The notes under the pieces: generated by a model
The model's database searches: none
The model's input: only the letters and a program-made list of their open reading frames with translations
Told to the model about the DNA's origin: nothing
In this document: piece after piece, positions 32,966 through 44,485 of the stretch
How positions within the stretch are numbered: the stretch's first letter is position 1
How the letters are laid out: each line of letters begins with the position of its first letter
Assembly (NCBI GenBank): GCA_020284085.1
Contig: JACEVL010000413.1
Coordinates: forward strand, 1 to 64,000
DNA: 64,000 nt
Origin: Aporrectodea caliginosa
Lineage: Eukaryota; Annelida; Clitellata; Crassiclitellata; Lumbricidae
Reading direction: 5' to 3'
Program-made: the position numbers and the translations under genes

Positions 32966-33322
32966 CTATTACCCACTGAAGAAACAATTTATCGTGAAAT
33001 CATGCAAAACATGAAAAATGCAACAAAACAATTAAACACTTCACCGTGGCATCGGCGGCGCGCCGAGGAATTATCGGCGGCGGCGGCGTCGGCGCGCCGA
33101 TCCACAAAATCGGCGGCGGCGGCGTCCAAAAAATGTCGGCGGCGGCGGCGCGGCGCGGCCGGCGCAGGGCTCTATGTAGTACACGATTATCATAATAAAA
33201 TTATGTATGTCAAGTGGTATTTACACGGCCGACTATTTAGCAAATAGCGATCAAATGAGTCCCAATTGCTTTATCTCCTTGTGGACTCAGACTTGTTTGC
33301 TCATCTGATAACGTAGATATCC

Positions 33323-33650
33323 ACAGATCCGGATTCAGTTCCTTTTCAAACACAATCTTGGTAGGCCTATATGACGGTTTCTCATTCGTTTATGCAAAAT
33401 CACCTGCCGATGCTACTAAAATTATTTTTATGTGAACTCTAAATATGACTGACATTGTAGAATGCAGATTAACGTACATGATTATAGACTTTCTTTAGTT
33501 TCGCTTTCTATCGTTCTCCAAGCGACTCGTATTCGTTCGTGTCTCTATCCTTCATCATCTCCATTCTCCAAAGTTAGCCTAATCTGACTCCAGATCTCCG
33601 GCCTATAACAAAGAAAGTAGATTTTTCATATAGTTCTAACTTGATTAGCA
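33323..33650. repeat. Second copy of the segment at 1-310
   Basis: See the entry at 1-310: same orientation and same order of shared words. No cGLR-related coding sequence follows it here. Confidence 0.7.
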
Positions 33651-34190
33651 AAGTTAGTGAGTTAGAAAATCTTAAAAAGTTGAATATTATTTATACAGAT
33701 GTGCGCCAAAAGCAGAACAACATTATTAGATTAGACTGTAGGGACAGTAACAGTAGGGTGAGGCAGTCATCAACGTTAATTTTGAACGTTATTTAGCTCT
33801 TTATTTCCATTCTACATCCCGACTTACGACTTCGCACTAAAATCGTGTGTTTTTAGTTAAATGATCATAGCCAAAGTAGTACAGTTCCGCCACAAAGCTA
33901 AATATACGTGTAAGTAGGAATTCGAGATGGTATTTAAGAGAATAATAATATCTAACCATTGAACCACACAATATCAGGTCATGAAACCCAGAAATATGTG
34001 TACATATAATAGACTAATCATAATAGCATTGTTTCCTAAACAAGTGTTGCTCATTATCTAGCAGTCAGCATACTGCTATTACTGTAATAGGCCTATGATA
34101 ACTGGAAAGACGGACAAATACTACAATATAATTTATGTTATTATGAATTACTTACGAGTTGTCTTCTCCCGACCTCATCGATGCCTGTAG
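33651..34190. other. No gene recognised
   Basis: AT-rich intergenic sequence without repeats noticed; one TAGGCCTA word near 34089. Confidence 0.4.
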
Positions 34191-34245
34191 GTCACTCCAA
34201 ATCAAGTCACTCCAAACCAAGTCACTCCAAATCAAGTCGTAATCA
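34190..34245. repeat. Short tandem repeat AAGTCACTCCAAATC, about 3 units
   Basis: GTCACTCCAAATCAAGTCAC-type units in direct succession. A related GTCGATC-rich stretch follows at about 34470-34550. Confidence 0.8.
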
Positions 34246-34549
34246 GGTCAATATATCTGCCTAGGTGATCGAGTTTAATGCTTACAAGTAAATCGCACAC
34301 GATATCTATCATTTCAATATCTTAAATTATACTCACAAATTCAATTACAGTTTAAGGACAGTTTAATTGCAATTCGTGAGTAAATTAGGTACTGGAATAT
34401 AAGAATGCAACAGTCGTCAGCAAGTTTGGTCAAGAGACAATAGTCCAAGTCAGCAATAGTCGACCAACTCGATCGTCTATTTGCCAAGTCGATCGAGTCG
34501 ATGAGAGGTCGGCTATTCGACAAAGTCGATCAAGTCAAGTCGATCGTAG

Positions 34550-35110
34550 CACTCTGTCTGTTCTTATCTGTCTCTCTGCCTGTCCGTCCATACGTTGGAC
34601 AATCCTTCCTTCCGTCCGTTCATCCATCCGTCGTTCTGTCTGCATGTCGTTGTGTCTGTCGTCTGTCAATCTGTCTGCGCAGACATTTCGCGCATCCTTT
34701 GTCGGTCGGTTCATCATGGGACGAAAGACGTTGGACTGAGACGATGCGAAAACGACCATAGATCTACGAATCGAAGACGACGAAGGAAGATGGCGTCGTT
34801 CGTCTTACGACCATAGATCTACGCATTCTGTCCTTCTGTCTCTCATTCTCTCTGTCTGTTCCTGATTCTATCTGTTCATCCTTCTCTTTCTGCCTGTATC
34901 ACAATTTTCCTCTTATCCATATCTCTGACTGTATATCTGATTGCTTGTCTGTCTGTCCCTATTGTTCGTCTTTTTAATCTGTCTTTCTGTTATGGTTGTG
35001 TCTTTGTATTGGCGCGCCTGCGTCTATGCCTTTCTTGACATATGTCTCTGTCTCTCCGTCCTTCTGACTTTCTCTGTCTCTCTATCCGTCTGTCCGTTTG
35101 TCTGTTTGTC
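34550..35110. repeat. Degenerate TCTG microsatellite
   Basis: TGTCTGTC-type low complexity with a short unrelated stretch at about 34690-34820 in which CGACCATAGATCTACG occurs twice. Confidence 0.85.
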
Positions 35111-35116
35111 ATTGTT

Positions 35117-35395
35117 TTAACCCTATGACGCACACCTGGGGTCCATTGGACCCCATCGATGAAACTTCCTTGAATAGCTACGTTGATACAAATAGTAAAA
35201 ATCTGAAATAATTCAAATTCCTCAGCAATTCATCCCTTTACATTTATGAATTAACTGGAAACGTTTAGTATTCTTGGTTCAATTATAAAAAAATAAGAAA
35301 GACACCTAGGGCATATTTAGCACACCTGGGGTCCAACAGACCCCAGGCTTTAACATTGATAGGCCCATCGACTATCACATATTCCAGGCTATGTT
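35117..35395. mobile_element. Left end of a piggyBac-type element (same family as 44486-45806)
   Basis: Begins TTAACCCTATGACGCACACC and continues with the palindrome GGGGTCCATTGGACCCC, TTCCTTGAATAGCT, AATAGTAAAAATCTGAAAT and a second palindrome GGGGTCCAACAGACCCC, all shared in order with the element at 44486. The matching right end was not found; the sequence runs into the CATA microsatellite and then a LINE. Confidence 0.75.
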
Positions 35396-36577
35396 ACATA
35401 CAAAGATACACACATACTTACATACAAACACATGCATACATACATACATACATACATACATACATACAAACAAGCATACACACATACATACATACATTCA
35501 TTTATACACACATATATACATTCAAAAATATATCCATACATATAAACATGTACATGCATACATTCACATGCACACATACAAATATATACATGCATAAATA
35601 CATACATACATAGATACATACATACATAATAATATCCAGACATGCATGCATACACACATACATATACGCATATACATAATTATATACATACATACCAATA
35701 TGTACATGCATAAATGCATATGCATTACGCACACATGCAAATACATACATACATACATACATACATACATACATACATACATACATACATACATACATAC
35801 ACACATACATTCATTTAGACATATATTCATACATGCATTCATCCATAAATGCATACACACATACATACACAAACATATATCATATACACATGCCAATATA
35901 AATACATGCATATATATATACATGTACATGCAAAATCGCATGTACACAGTACTAAACACACATACATATAAGTGAATACATGCATACATGCATACATATC
36001 CATACATACACGCATACTGTATATACATACAGATATTCAACCATACATGTATGCATCAGCACATTCAAGCATACGCACATACATAATTATATCCATTCAT
36101 CTATACATACATGCATGTATACTTACATTCATACATACATACATACATACATGCATACATAGCCTACATGCACATATATACATAAAAATCTACATCCATA
36201 CATATATGCATGTATATGCATGCATACATGCACACACATACATACAAATACATGCATGAATACATGCATGCATACGTACATCCATACATAGATCCATCAC
36301 TGCATACATAAGTACATACATACATACATACATACATACAGACATACATACATACATGCATGCATATATACATAGATACATACATACATACATACATACA
36401 TACATACATACATACATACATACATACATACATACATGCATTTATACATACATACATACATGCATACATACATACATACATATATACATACATTAATGCG
36501 TATATAGATACATATATACATACATACATACATAAATACATACATACATACATGCATATACACAGATACATACATAA
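35396..36577. repeat. 1.2 kb CATA/TACA microsatellite
   Basis: Nearly continuous ACATACATACATA with scattered ATGC and ATAT variants. All open frames are Tyr-Ile-His or Met-Tyr-Val-Cys translations. It begins at the same internal position of the piggyBac-type element as the array at 44750. Confidence 0.95.
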
Positions 36578-36607
36578 TGAATGCTGAATCCACTGCTGTA
36601 TTACAAG

Positions 36608-37025
36608 TTATGTAGGTTATATGCTGGATGTGCTTCATTGGCTCCCCTACTGCAGCGGATCTCGTATCGGATCATCGCTTTGGTCTGGCTGTCCTTGCTG
36701 GGCCTAGCCCCTGCCCATGTACGCGACCTCTGCTGCCCTACCTTGGGTGCTCCGGGTCGTCGCTCTCTCCGCTCGACTGAGAGGGGCGTGCTCATGGTCC
36801 ATTTTGCCCGCACAGCTACTAAGCAGAATCGGGCCTTCTCAGTGGTTGGCCCCTCCCTTTGGAACGGGCTTCTTTTGACGCTGCGCTTGCATGCCAGAAT
36901 CCACTCTGAATCTTTCTATACTTGCCTCAAAACTGTCCTTTTCAGCCGTGCTGGGTTCGGGAGCGCTCCTGAGTAGTAACCTTGAAGGGGCGCTATATAA
37001 AACTTCGTAATGAATGAATGAATGA
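36608..37025 (+). mobile_element. Non-LTR retrotransposon 3' end fragment
   Basis: The frame to 36976 contains QRISYRIIALVWLSLLG, AFSVVGPSLWNGLLLTLR and CLKTVLFS, the LINE C-terminal signature, followed by GGGGCGCTATATAAAACTTC and a terminal AATG microsatellite. The flanking words GAATGCTGAATCCACTGCTG (36577) and GAATGCTGACTCCATTGATG (37058) look like the two sides of the insertion. Confidence 0.75.
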
Positions 37026-37032
37026 TGTACAA

Positions 37033-37190
37033 CTAAATAAACCATTTTGTTCAGAAATGAATGCTGACTCCATTGATGTATTACAAGATATGATAATTAT
37101 GTGAAACCAAACACGAAATCCAGGGGGTGGTAACCACCCCTCCCTTGGTAGTCCGTGTCACAAAAAAGCCTTGGTAGCCTGAAGGTTAGA
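37033..37190. repeat. piggyBac-type element fragment
   Basis: Matches the complement of 26640-26850 (ACCATTTTGT, GAATGCTGA, GTATTACAAGA, ATGTGAAACCAA, TGTCACAAAAAAGC). It has a TTGGTAGTCC motif like the TTAA end at 27736. Confidence 0.6.
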
Positions 37191-37855
37191 ATTAGGACAA
37201 GTGTGTCTTATTTCTATCTGGCATACTTCGTAACTGGTATCATCGTTCTCCTTCTCACTAACATTCTATCGCATCATAGACTAAGCAGGCTTACTTTTGG
37301 ATGACAGTCCGAATCCTGGTTTCTGATTCTCATACATATTTTACTGGAGAACATCGCTTCGAAGACAGGACTGCGTCATATCAACAGAAACTTATGAGAC
37401 CTGATGGTGGCAATTGCGCCTTCTAATGGTCCCACTTCGAAACAGACGTCTGTTGCTATTTCGTTGTCCAGCATGTACTGCACACATGCCGTCAAAGTCT
37501 TATCAGATTGCCATCCAGTCTCATTTGAACTTGCCATTACCTGAAACTAGCCTGTGATGGAAACAAACCTTGCGCCTTTTATGATATTGCTTGTTCTTTA
37601 ACATCGCAATTGAAACTGGAGCATACCACGCTGAAGAAGATAACCGTGCGTAATCAGACAGTCTAATCTTCAATGCACCTACAAGTATTGAATATGATTG
37701 TATCGCCAGATGCAAGCGTTATCTGCCTGCGCAATTATTCAGAAGCCGCTACATATCGGACGGTCACATGCGCATGTGTTGAACATCAATAGCCTACTGC
37801 GTAGAAATTGACGAAAAAACGAGCTGAGTATACAAAAAATCACATTCAGAAGCCT
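37191..37855. other. No gene recognised
   Basis: No convincing open frame or repeat. Confidence 0.4.
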
Positions 37856-37859
37856 TGAA

Positions 37860-37990
37860 GCAAGCGTATCGCAATCGTAAACTTCAAACTTCTAAAGCGT
37901 TACTCGAAAGCCAAGCGCAGGGCACCAGCTTATTCATGAGCCTTGCGTCGAACAGATGGGGTTGTCCAAAGGGTATCTTCACATCTGTGT
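37860..37990 (-). repeat. Retroposon 3' end, family also at 52420 and 54500
   Basis: ATCGTAAACT, AAAGCG, GCCAAGCGCA and CAGATGGG(G)TTGTC words are shared with 54505-54605, and partly with 52425-52510. The TCGTAATCG-type start suggests a minus-strand insertion whose tail is at the low coordinate. Confidence 0.55.
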
Positions 37991-37999
37991 AACGCAAAT

Positions 38000-38728
38000 T
38001 TTTATTTGCTTGTGGTTATTTTCAATATGATTAGTAAAGAAGTAGCATTAGTGTATATTAGACGGCATTGTAAGTGGCATCAGCATTTCATTAGCGCTAC
38101 AGATGAACTCAGATATCCACTGTCCCTCAAGTACAGCTCTTTTATGATGTTCAGGGAATTCTACTGGTTGCTTGCCCTGGAGTTGCAACTTTAAACCCCT
38201 ATAAACACTAAACATTCTCAAGCATATACGGATGAGACAACTTTCAGTTAGGGTGAAACATGGGCTCAGTAGGAAAGTCAAATCAAAGATGCTATTATTA
38301 GTATTGGCGAATTTACAAGATATGCATAGGGCTCATGTATTTTCTAGGGAATGCCAGTCGAAGGGATAGAGGGTGAACTTAGCAGCGCTCCTGTGCAATC
38401 AAGAACGATAGACAGAATAAAACAAGGCGTGCGCCTGCTTTCTGCAATGTGCAATGTAATGATCAAACACGGTGCACAGTTTCAAATGTTGGCTAATATT
38501 GTAAGGCCATACATAAATCGATTGTAATTTTAGCTTTTATTATTTCTACGCGCATCTATAAAACTCGACACGTAATGATTGTAAACGGCTGATATCTCTG
38601 CCCTCTTCTCAAGACACTTGACACCTGACCAACTTTATGCTGTCGATATGCAATTCTTGGTACATTATGTTCTGACTCGTTCTATGAGCTCAACTGCTCT
38701 GCACCTCTTACAATCTCTGCGCAGGTCT
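38000..38728. other. No gene recognised
   Basis: Short frames on both strands without similarity I recognise. Confidence 0.4.
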
Positions 38729-39772
38729 TTAACCCTCAAGCGAACAAGGAAAAATGCCACTTAATTTGAACAAAGGCCGGTCTGTTCAGACCGCCTTTTT
38801 TATAAGGGTTCTTCATAGGTAACAGTGTATTTAATATGCCAATTTTGCAACATGTTATTACTGTAGAATATGAGAAAATAACAATGTAGCAAGCATTATA
38901 AATAATTTCTACTATGAATTTGAAACTAAATGTTCAGTTATATTATTTTGTGACAGTCTGTCGTAAACATCTGATTGAAAAATTTAAACATCTGAAAATT
39001 TAAAAAAAATTAGTTTAGTAAAATTAGTACTGATTGGTGGGTGTTATGTTCAAACGCTACATGACTTTTCTGGAAAATATCTCTCACGAAACAATGAAAT
39101 AAACTGTAATTATTGTAGGCCAGTTAGTCTTGCTCTTGTTTGCTTCGATCACGTGTACTGTGCAGCAGACGAACAGTGAGACATCTGTCAGTATCTGTCA
39201 GTGGTTTTAGCATGTGCGGCATCTGTGCTGTAGTATCTGTCCTTCTTGTCACACAGGTAGCATCGTCGTTTTGTACCCTCCTCTTCCTGCTTCTGTTGAG
39301 TAACAATATGAAATCTGCAGCAAAGATTGCACGCTGCACTGCTCCTGACTGTGGCTTGCTTGCTCTGGTAGTGAGTGATGCACGACACTGTGAGAGATCT
39401 GGCAAGCTGGTTCAAGAACAAGCGCCGTTTGAAGTGCATGCTTATTCATCTCCCAATCTAGGCTGTTCAATATCCAGATGATCATTACATTGAGTGTCGA
39501 AAATAATGTCAACGACATTGAAGAAGCAGACAACTGGCCATGTGTTAGTCTTACGTTTAACAGACTCAGCCAATATTATCTTCAGGAGTTCAGGGCCTCC
39601 TAAGCACTCAGTTTTTTTGGTCACTTAGAAATGCTCATTGTTGCTCAACAATTATAGTAATCATAGCAACAAAGTCACATAACCGATTTTAGAAAATATA
39701 ACATTTAAAAAAGTTATGCAACAAATATGTACAGGGGTCTGGCCAGACCCCCCCTGTTCGGATGAGGGTTAA
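38729..39772. mobile_element. piggyBac-type element, 1.04 kb, TTAA-flanked
   Basis: Begins TTAACCCTCAAGCGAACAAG and ends CTGTTCGGATGAGGGTTAA, with the subterminal palindromes GGTCTGTTCAGACC (left) and GGGTCTGGCCAGACCC (right). The ends match those of 26448-28706. It keeps a transposase C-terminal remnant on the minus strand, so it is an internally deleted copy. Confidence 0.85.
39150..39440 (-). pseudogene. piggyBac transposase C-terminal remnant
   Basis: The minus-strand frame contains EEEGTKRRCYLCDKKDRYYS followed by further His and Cys in the next frame, like the zinc-binding tail of piggyBac transposases. It is not a complete frame and lies within an element with matching ends. Confidence 0.55.
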
Positions 39773-40383
39773 ACAAGCTGCAAAGGGTGACCTGGTTGTT
39801 ACTCAGAACTTCGCTGTGGCCGGTCACACTGTTTGAATTGGTTCTACCTTATGAAAAGAGCGCCTAGGTGTTACTTCAATTCCGTAAGCATTGCCTCTCA
39901 ATTAACACAGGAAGATTGGACACATTTTCCTAGACATAACAAAGCGCCATTTTGTTATGTCTCCCGCACTATTTGGACTCATTTGACATAGGGGCCTTAT
40001 TACATAATTCCCATAGGCGCCGAGTTTACCAAAGGACTGTGAGTGCCCAAAGAAAGTGCAACGTGTCAGCGCAGAAGATGTTTTTACCTTTATGGGTTTC
40101 CTATATTTTTGCTTTGTTGGATTTGGTTAAGGCAGGGTTATTGAAATTATCCCTTTAACAATAGACAATGCAATCTGTCAACCTACAGAAAGAACTCTAG
40201 GAGGCTCGGACAATCATAATTTAGGTATAATAATTATGTCTGTTAGCTTATAAGGTCAACAAAGTCAAACACTGTCAATTATGCCCTAGTTTATAAGCCA
40301 AACTTAGGGCTGTAGATGGACAGGCATAGAGTCTAGAGAGCACAGAGAAAAACGAAGATATTCTATTCATGAAGATAGAACTT
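39773..40383. other. No gene recognised
   Basis: Intergenic. The short frame at 39952-40158 shows no recognised similarity. Confidence 0.4.
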
Positions 40384-40403
40384 GAAAGTCATCATCATCA
40401 TCA

Positions 40404-41656
40404 TCAGGATCCATGGGCCGAAAGCCCGTAGGTGTCCAATGCAAATTTCGTCATCCGTTTCCATAATCCTCTGTCTTGCGCCAATACACTCAAACTGTGT
40501 AGGTCTTGTTTGCACCAATCCCTGATGTCATCAGTCCATTCCCTGTTAGGTCTTCCTCTTCGTCCACTTCCATCCATCATACCCATCATGACAGTTTTTA
40601 TTTTTCTATTATTGTCCATTCTGCACATATGTCCAAACAGACCCAATTTCCTTCTCATTACTGACTGTATTAGACCTTCCTTTATGTGTAATCTTCTTCG
40701 GACCTCCTTATATGTCACCTTCATTGTCCAATTCAGATGCAATATTCTTCTATAGCAGTACATTTCAAAAGCCAGGATTTTATCATGATCAGTCTTTTTA
40801 ATTGTCCAGGCCTCACACGCATAAAGAGCTGTACTAAACACGCATGTTTTCAAGACATTCAGCTTTGTCTTATAACTAATTTGCTTACTATTTCAGATGG
40901 AATTTAGTCGTGCCATAACTCCCTTTGCCTTTGCTATTCTTGCCTTTATGTCCTTTGTACAATCATTATTCCATGTTAACAGACTACCTAAGTACACAAA
41001 TTCTGTTACATTCTCAATCACCTCATCTTGCACTTTTATTTCCTTGTCTATTGTCTTCTTGCCAAATACCATTGTTTTTGTTTTATCCACATTTATTTTT
41101 AATCCAGCCCGTTGTTCAGTGCGCAAACATTTTCCTGCAGCCTCTCACAACTATTCTCCAGCAAGTCAATGTCACCTGCAAATTTTAAGTTATTAATCAG
41201 TTCTCCCTGTACGGAGATTCCAGTTCCATTGTCTTGTATATTTTCCATGACTCTTTCCAAGTAAGTGATAAATGTATTGGGTGAAATTGGATCTCCTTGC
41301 CTTGTCCCTATCGTAGTTAAAAACCATTCTCCTATTTCCTGTCCCACCTTCACTGCAGGTTTTGATCTGTCACCGATGTTTCTTAGTATTTGTATCAGTC
41401 TGTTTCCTACTCCATATGACTTTAGTACTGCCCATGTCACGTCATGCTTGATAGAATCAAATGCCTTCTGAAAGTCCACGAAACAATTATAGACAAGCTT
41501 GTTTTTTCTCTTGGCTTTTTCAGCAATCAACCTTAACATCAGAATTTGTTGGACTGTGCTTCTATCTTTTCTAAATCCTGCTTGTTCATCAGACATATAT
41601 TCCTCCGTTTTTGCCTTCAGACGACTCAACAAAATTGTCATGAGTACTTTCCCCAT
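40404..41656 (-). pseudogene. LINE ORF2, RT core and C-terminal domain
   Basis: Continues with EQAGFRKDRSTVQQI, FVDFQKAFDSI, TRQGDPISP and the catalytic box, which reads FAGD instead of F/YADD, so a metal-binding Asp is lost. After a shift near 41110 come the thumb (GLKINVDKTKTMVF and VYLGSLL), a TGA at 40893-40895 and a C-terminal domain with ALYACEAWTIKK and HMCRMDNNRKIK. Confidence 0.85.
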
Positions 41657-43320
41657 AAATTATGGTTTATCAGTGCTATAGTTCTATAGTTCTTACATAA
41701 TGTTAAGTCTCCTTTCTTAGGTATTGTTACAAGTATGGACTTCGTCCATTCCTCTGGTACTGTTCCCTCTTGCCACACTTGGTTACATATTCCCTGAATT
41801 GTCCTTATCATATCCCTTCCTCCAGCTTTTATCATTTCTCCTGTTATTCCATCTGTTCCAGGACTTTTGTTTTTCTTCAGCTGGTTCACCGCCCTTTCCA
41901 CTTCCTCATATAGAATATCATCCTTCTCGTCATCTTCAGCTGGTGGAGTTATCTCTCGCAGTTCTTCAAGCAGCTTTTTATTTGTTACCTCCGTCTCACT
42001 ATATAGCTCACTGCAGTATTCTGTCCATCTTTCTTTTATCTTTTCTTTGTCCATCAAGGTATTTCCATACTTGTCTCTAATTGCTGTCTGTTTTGGTTGC
42101 CATTTCCTATTTATAGTTTTTATCAGTTTAAACACTTCCCTTGTTTTGTACTCGCCTGCATATTTTTCAATGTCACAACATTGTTTCTGCAACCAGTTCT
42201 CCTTATCCTTCCTAGCTGATGACCTTACTACATTACATAATTTTTTATACTCTTGTGTAGCTTGTTCAGATTCCTTGGCCTTTAGTCTCATCTTCCTTTT
42301 TTCTTTAGCTAGTTCTAATGTTTGGTCACTTATCCATTTATTCTTTGGTTGTTCTGCTAAAGGTATAGTTGCTTCCACTGCCTGTTCTATGATTTCACCA
42401 AGTATGGTCACCATCCTTTCCATATCAAGTTGTTCCAATTCTGCATCTTTGATTCTCTGTTCTATTTCTTTCTCATACTGTGCCCGCATCTCCACATTAT
42501 CAAGTATTTGGATGTTTCTCTTCTTTGCATAATGCTTACTTGGTATGTGTCTCAGCTTCAACTTCAGATTACACAGCACCAAATTATGATCAGAAGATAT
42601 GTCAGCTCCTCGGAATGTTCTACACAGCTTAACTGATCTTATCCACCTTTTATCAATCAATATTAAGTCTATCATATTGGTATGTTTCCCATCTGGTGAT
42701 GTCCAAGTGTATTTCCTGCAGTCTTTTTGTTTGAATTTAGTGTTACAGATCACCATTTCATATTTAGCTGCAAAATCCAATAGTCTTTCTCCTCTCTCAT
42801 TTCTTGTTCCATACCCATATTTTAACATTATGTGTTCCCATCCTACATTATCCTTGCCGATCTTTGCATTCCAATCTCCACAAATAATCTTTATATCTTT
42901 TCTTGGCAAATCTTTCATTGTCCTCTCCAGATTCTCGTAGAACTCTTCAATATCTTCATCTGTGCTATCCGCTGTTGGTGCGTATATTTGAATAACTGAT
43001 ATGTTCAGAGGTTGTCCATTAAATCTAGCCACAATTATCCTGGAGTTAACTGGCTTATATCCTAATAATGCTGCCCTTGCCTTCGAGTTTAATAAAAATC
43101 CGACACCTCTCTGGTGTTCATGTTCCTCACCTGACCATATCACTTCACCATTATTTAATTCTCCACTCCAGTCCATCTCATTTCTGACAATCCTAGGATG
43201 TCATAACGATATGTTCCCATTTCATTCCTCAACAACTCCAACTGCCCTGTTGCCCACAGTGTCCTCACATTCCATGTTCCAACTGTTAGTCCTTGTTTTC
43301 TCATTTTCAGTCTCTGCTGA
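41638..43320 (-). pseudogene. LINE ORF2, endonuclease and start of RT
   Basis: The long frame begins at 43176, but VGTWNVRTLW and DILGLSEM, the start of the endonuclease domain, lie upstream to about 43300 in another frame, so a shift occurred near 43168. Endonuclease signatures are GDWNAKIG and SSDHNLV; the RT start has NKSPGTDGITGEMIKAGG and KKGDLTLCKNYRTIAL. The frame ends out of phase just after the latter. Confidence 0.85.
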
Positions 43321-43340
43321 TCATTCCTACTCTAACATTA

Positions 43341-44329
43341 ATTAGCAGACCATGACGGATCTTCAATCCAAATTTGGTGCTTTTATCCGCCAGGTAACGA
43401 TAATTTCACTAAGCCACCCCACTATAGAGGCTCCAAAAGGGAACGCTTTAGCGATTTGAAAATATTTACAAAACATTGTTACAAGAATATGTAGGTAAAC
43501 GCCACTATTTTCAGCTCGCAGTTTACTTTAAACTGTTATATGTACGGACATTTTAAATTTCAAACTGGACTACCGTTGCAAAAATTACGCCGCCATTTCT
43601 GATTTCTCATAGCGTCATACAGCAATCAGTGATAGCCTAGGATTCGCAACGCTTTTCGGGACTTATCCAACAAGCCAAAGACGTCATCTAACTACAGCTG
43701 CGTATGCTGCGTCTCCTGCACCTCTGTGCTATTACAGAGAGCGTAATTTAAATAATTATTGAAATGACCTTTCCAAAATTCCAGTGGAGTGTTACAATGC
43801 TACAAATTACCATCCAGTATCAATTCTAAATTCTTTTGTTCTATAATTATCATAGTTGTTAAAAACGGTAAAAACAGAAAACGGTAAACGACGTTTTTTT
43901 CAAGAAATAAAAAACGGAAAATTTTGATCAGCGAATAAGACAACTTTATTAGTGAACACCAAGTAACATTAGAACAATTATTTTCTTTTCATAAGTTTCG
44001 TTTAATAAGAAATTGAGAAATTATAAATATTATAATCTTTTCAAATTTAAATTGTAAACATAAGTGCACATAAGTCCATGCTGAAATAAACAATTAAAAA
44101 TTAAACTTTGTAAGTATAGATTGTACTTAATTACTTACAATTTTGACTCATATAAGAACTTAATATGGAGTAATATCAGTCAGTTTATCAGTCAATTGGA
44201 GATTACTGTGTACAAAGACAACATTTCACATTTTGGATAACTTAGAACTCACTGTTATTTTTTTTATAAATGTCACTTCTTTTTATTCCTGTAAACCCAA
44301 CTGTGCTAGTTGTTTCTCAACTGATGACA
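43341..44329. other. No gene; includes a dispersed repeat (43428-43600) and an AAACGG-rich stretch
   Basis: 43428-43600 matches 30275-30435. Near 43860-43920, GTTAAAAACGGTAAAAACAG and further AAACGG words occur, possibly a DNA-element end. No open frame of interest. Confidence 0.5.
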
Positions 44330-44485
44330 TTAACCCTTTGGGAGTGAGGTGAAGCATTGAAACGTTGCAGGTGAGGTGGGGTATGACATACCCCAATACA
44401 TATTTTTTACTTGGAAGTCAAAATATCAACTAGCCTACATAACATTTATTGTGAGCTAAACTATAGTTTTGAAACCAATTATCAG
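44330..44485. mobile_element. Left end of another TTAA-type element
   Basis: Reads TTAACCCTTTGGGAGTGAGG and contains the palindrome GGGGTATGACATACCCC about 50 bp in. The design matches the other piggyBac-type ends in the window, with a different family-specific palindrome. No right end was found. Confidence 0.55.

Larger units (their letters stand above)
30889..33174. mobile_element. hAT-type element with CGG-repeat subterminal arrays
   Basis: Ends are TAGAGCTCTGCGCCGAC and GGCGCAGGGCTCTA (imperfect inverted repeats) with a perfect 8-bp target duplication TGTAGTAC (30881-30888 and 33175-33182). Just inside each end are GC-rich arrays of CGGCGGCGG blocks with GGCGCGCC words (30900-31015 and 33048-33168), in strong contrast to the AT-rich interior. 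The interior carries no recognised transposase. A second, right-truncated copy with the same left end is at 60807-62450. Confidence 0.88.
40384..43340 (-). mobile_element. Non-LTR retrotransposon (APE endonuclease + RT), decayed
   Basis: The minus strand encodes an AP-endonuclease domain, a reverse transcriptase and a C-terminal domain, ending in a GATGATGATG microsatellite at the 3' end (plus 40384-40410). Overall arrangement and the LGLFGHMCRMD- and RRGRPNREWTDDI-type C-terminus resemble RTE/jockey-type LINEs annotated as endonuclease-reverse transcriptase in many invertebrates; I cannot fix the clade. Frameshifts near 43168, 41650 and 41110, a nonsense codon at 40893-40895 and a mutated active site make it inactive. 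Confidence 0.88.

Noticed and set aside
35396..36577. Overlapping frames of up to 158 codons rich in Tyr, His, Met and Cys
   Set aside because: Translations of the CATA microsatellite; the same applies at 44750-45525.
36577..37088. 29-bp flanking repeat around a LINE tail as a normal target-site duplication
   Set aside because: The two copies differ at several positions and are long for this class, and the second lies in a piggyBac fragment; duplication is possible but not claimed as certain.
38048..38281. 77-codon minus-strand frame
   Set aside because: No motif, no splice context and no match to other copies in the window.
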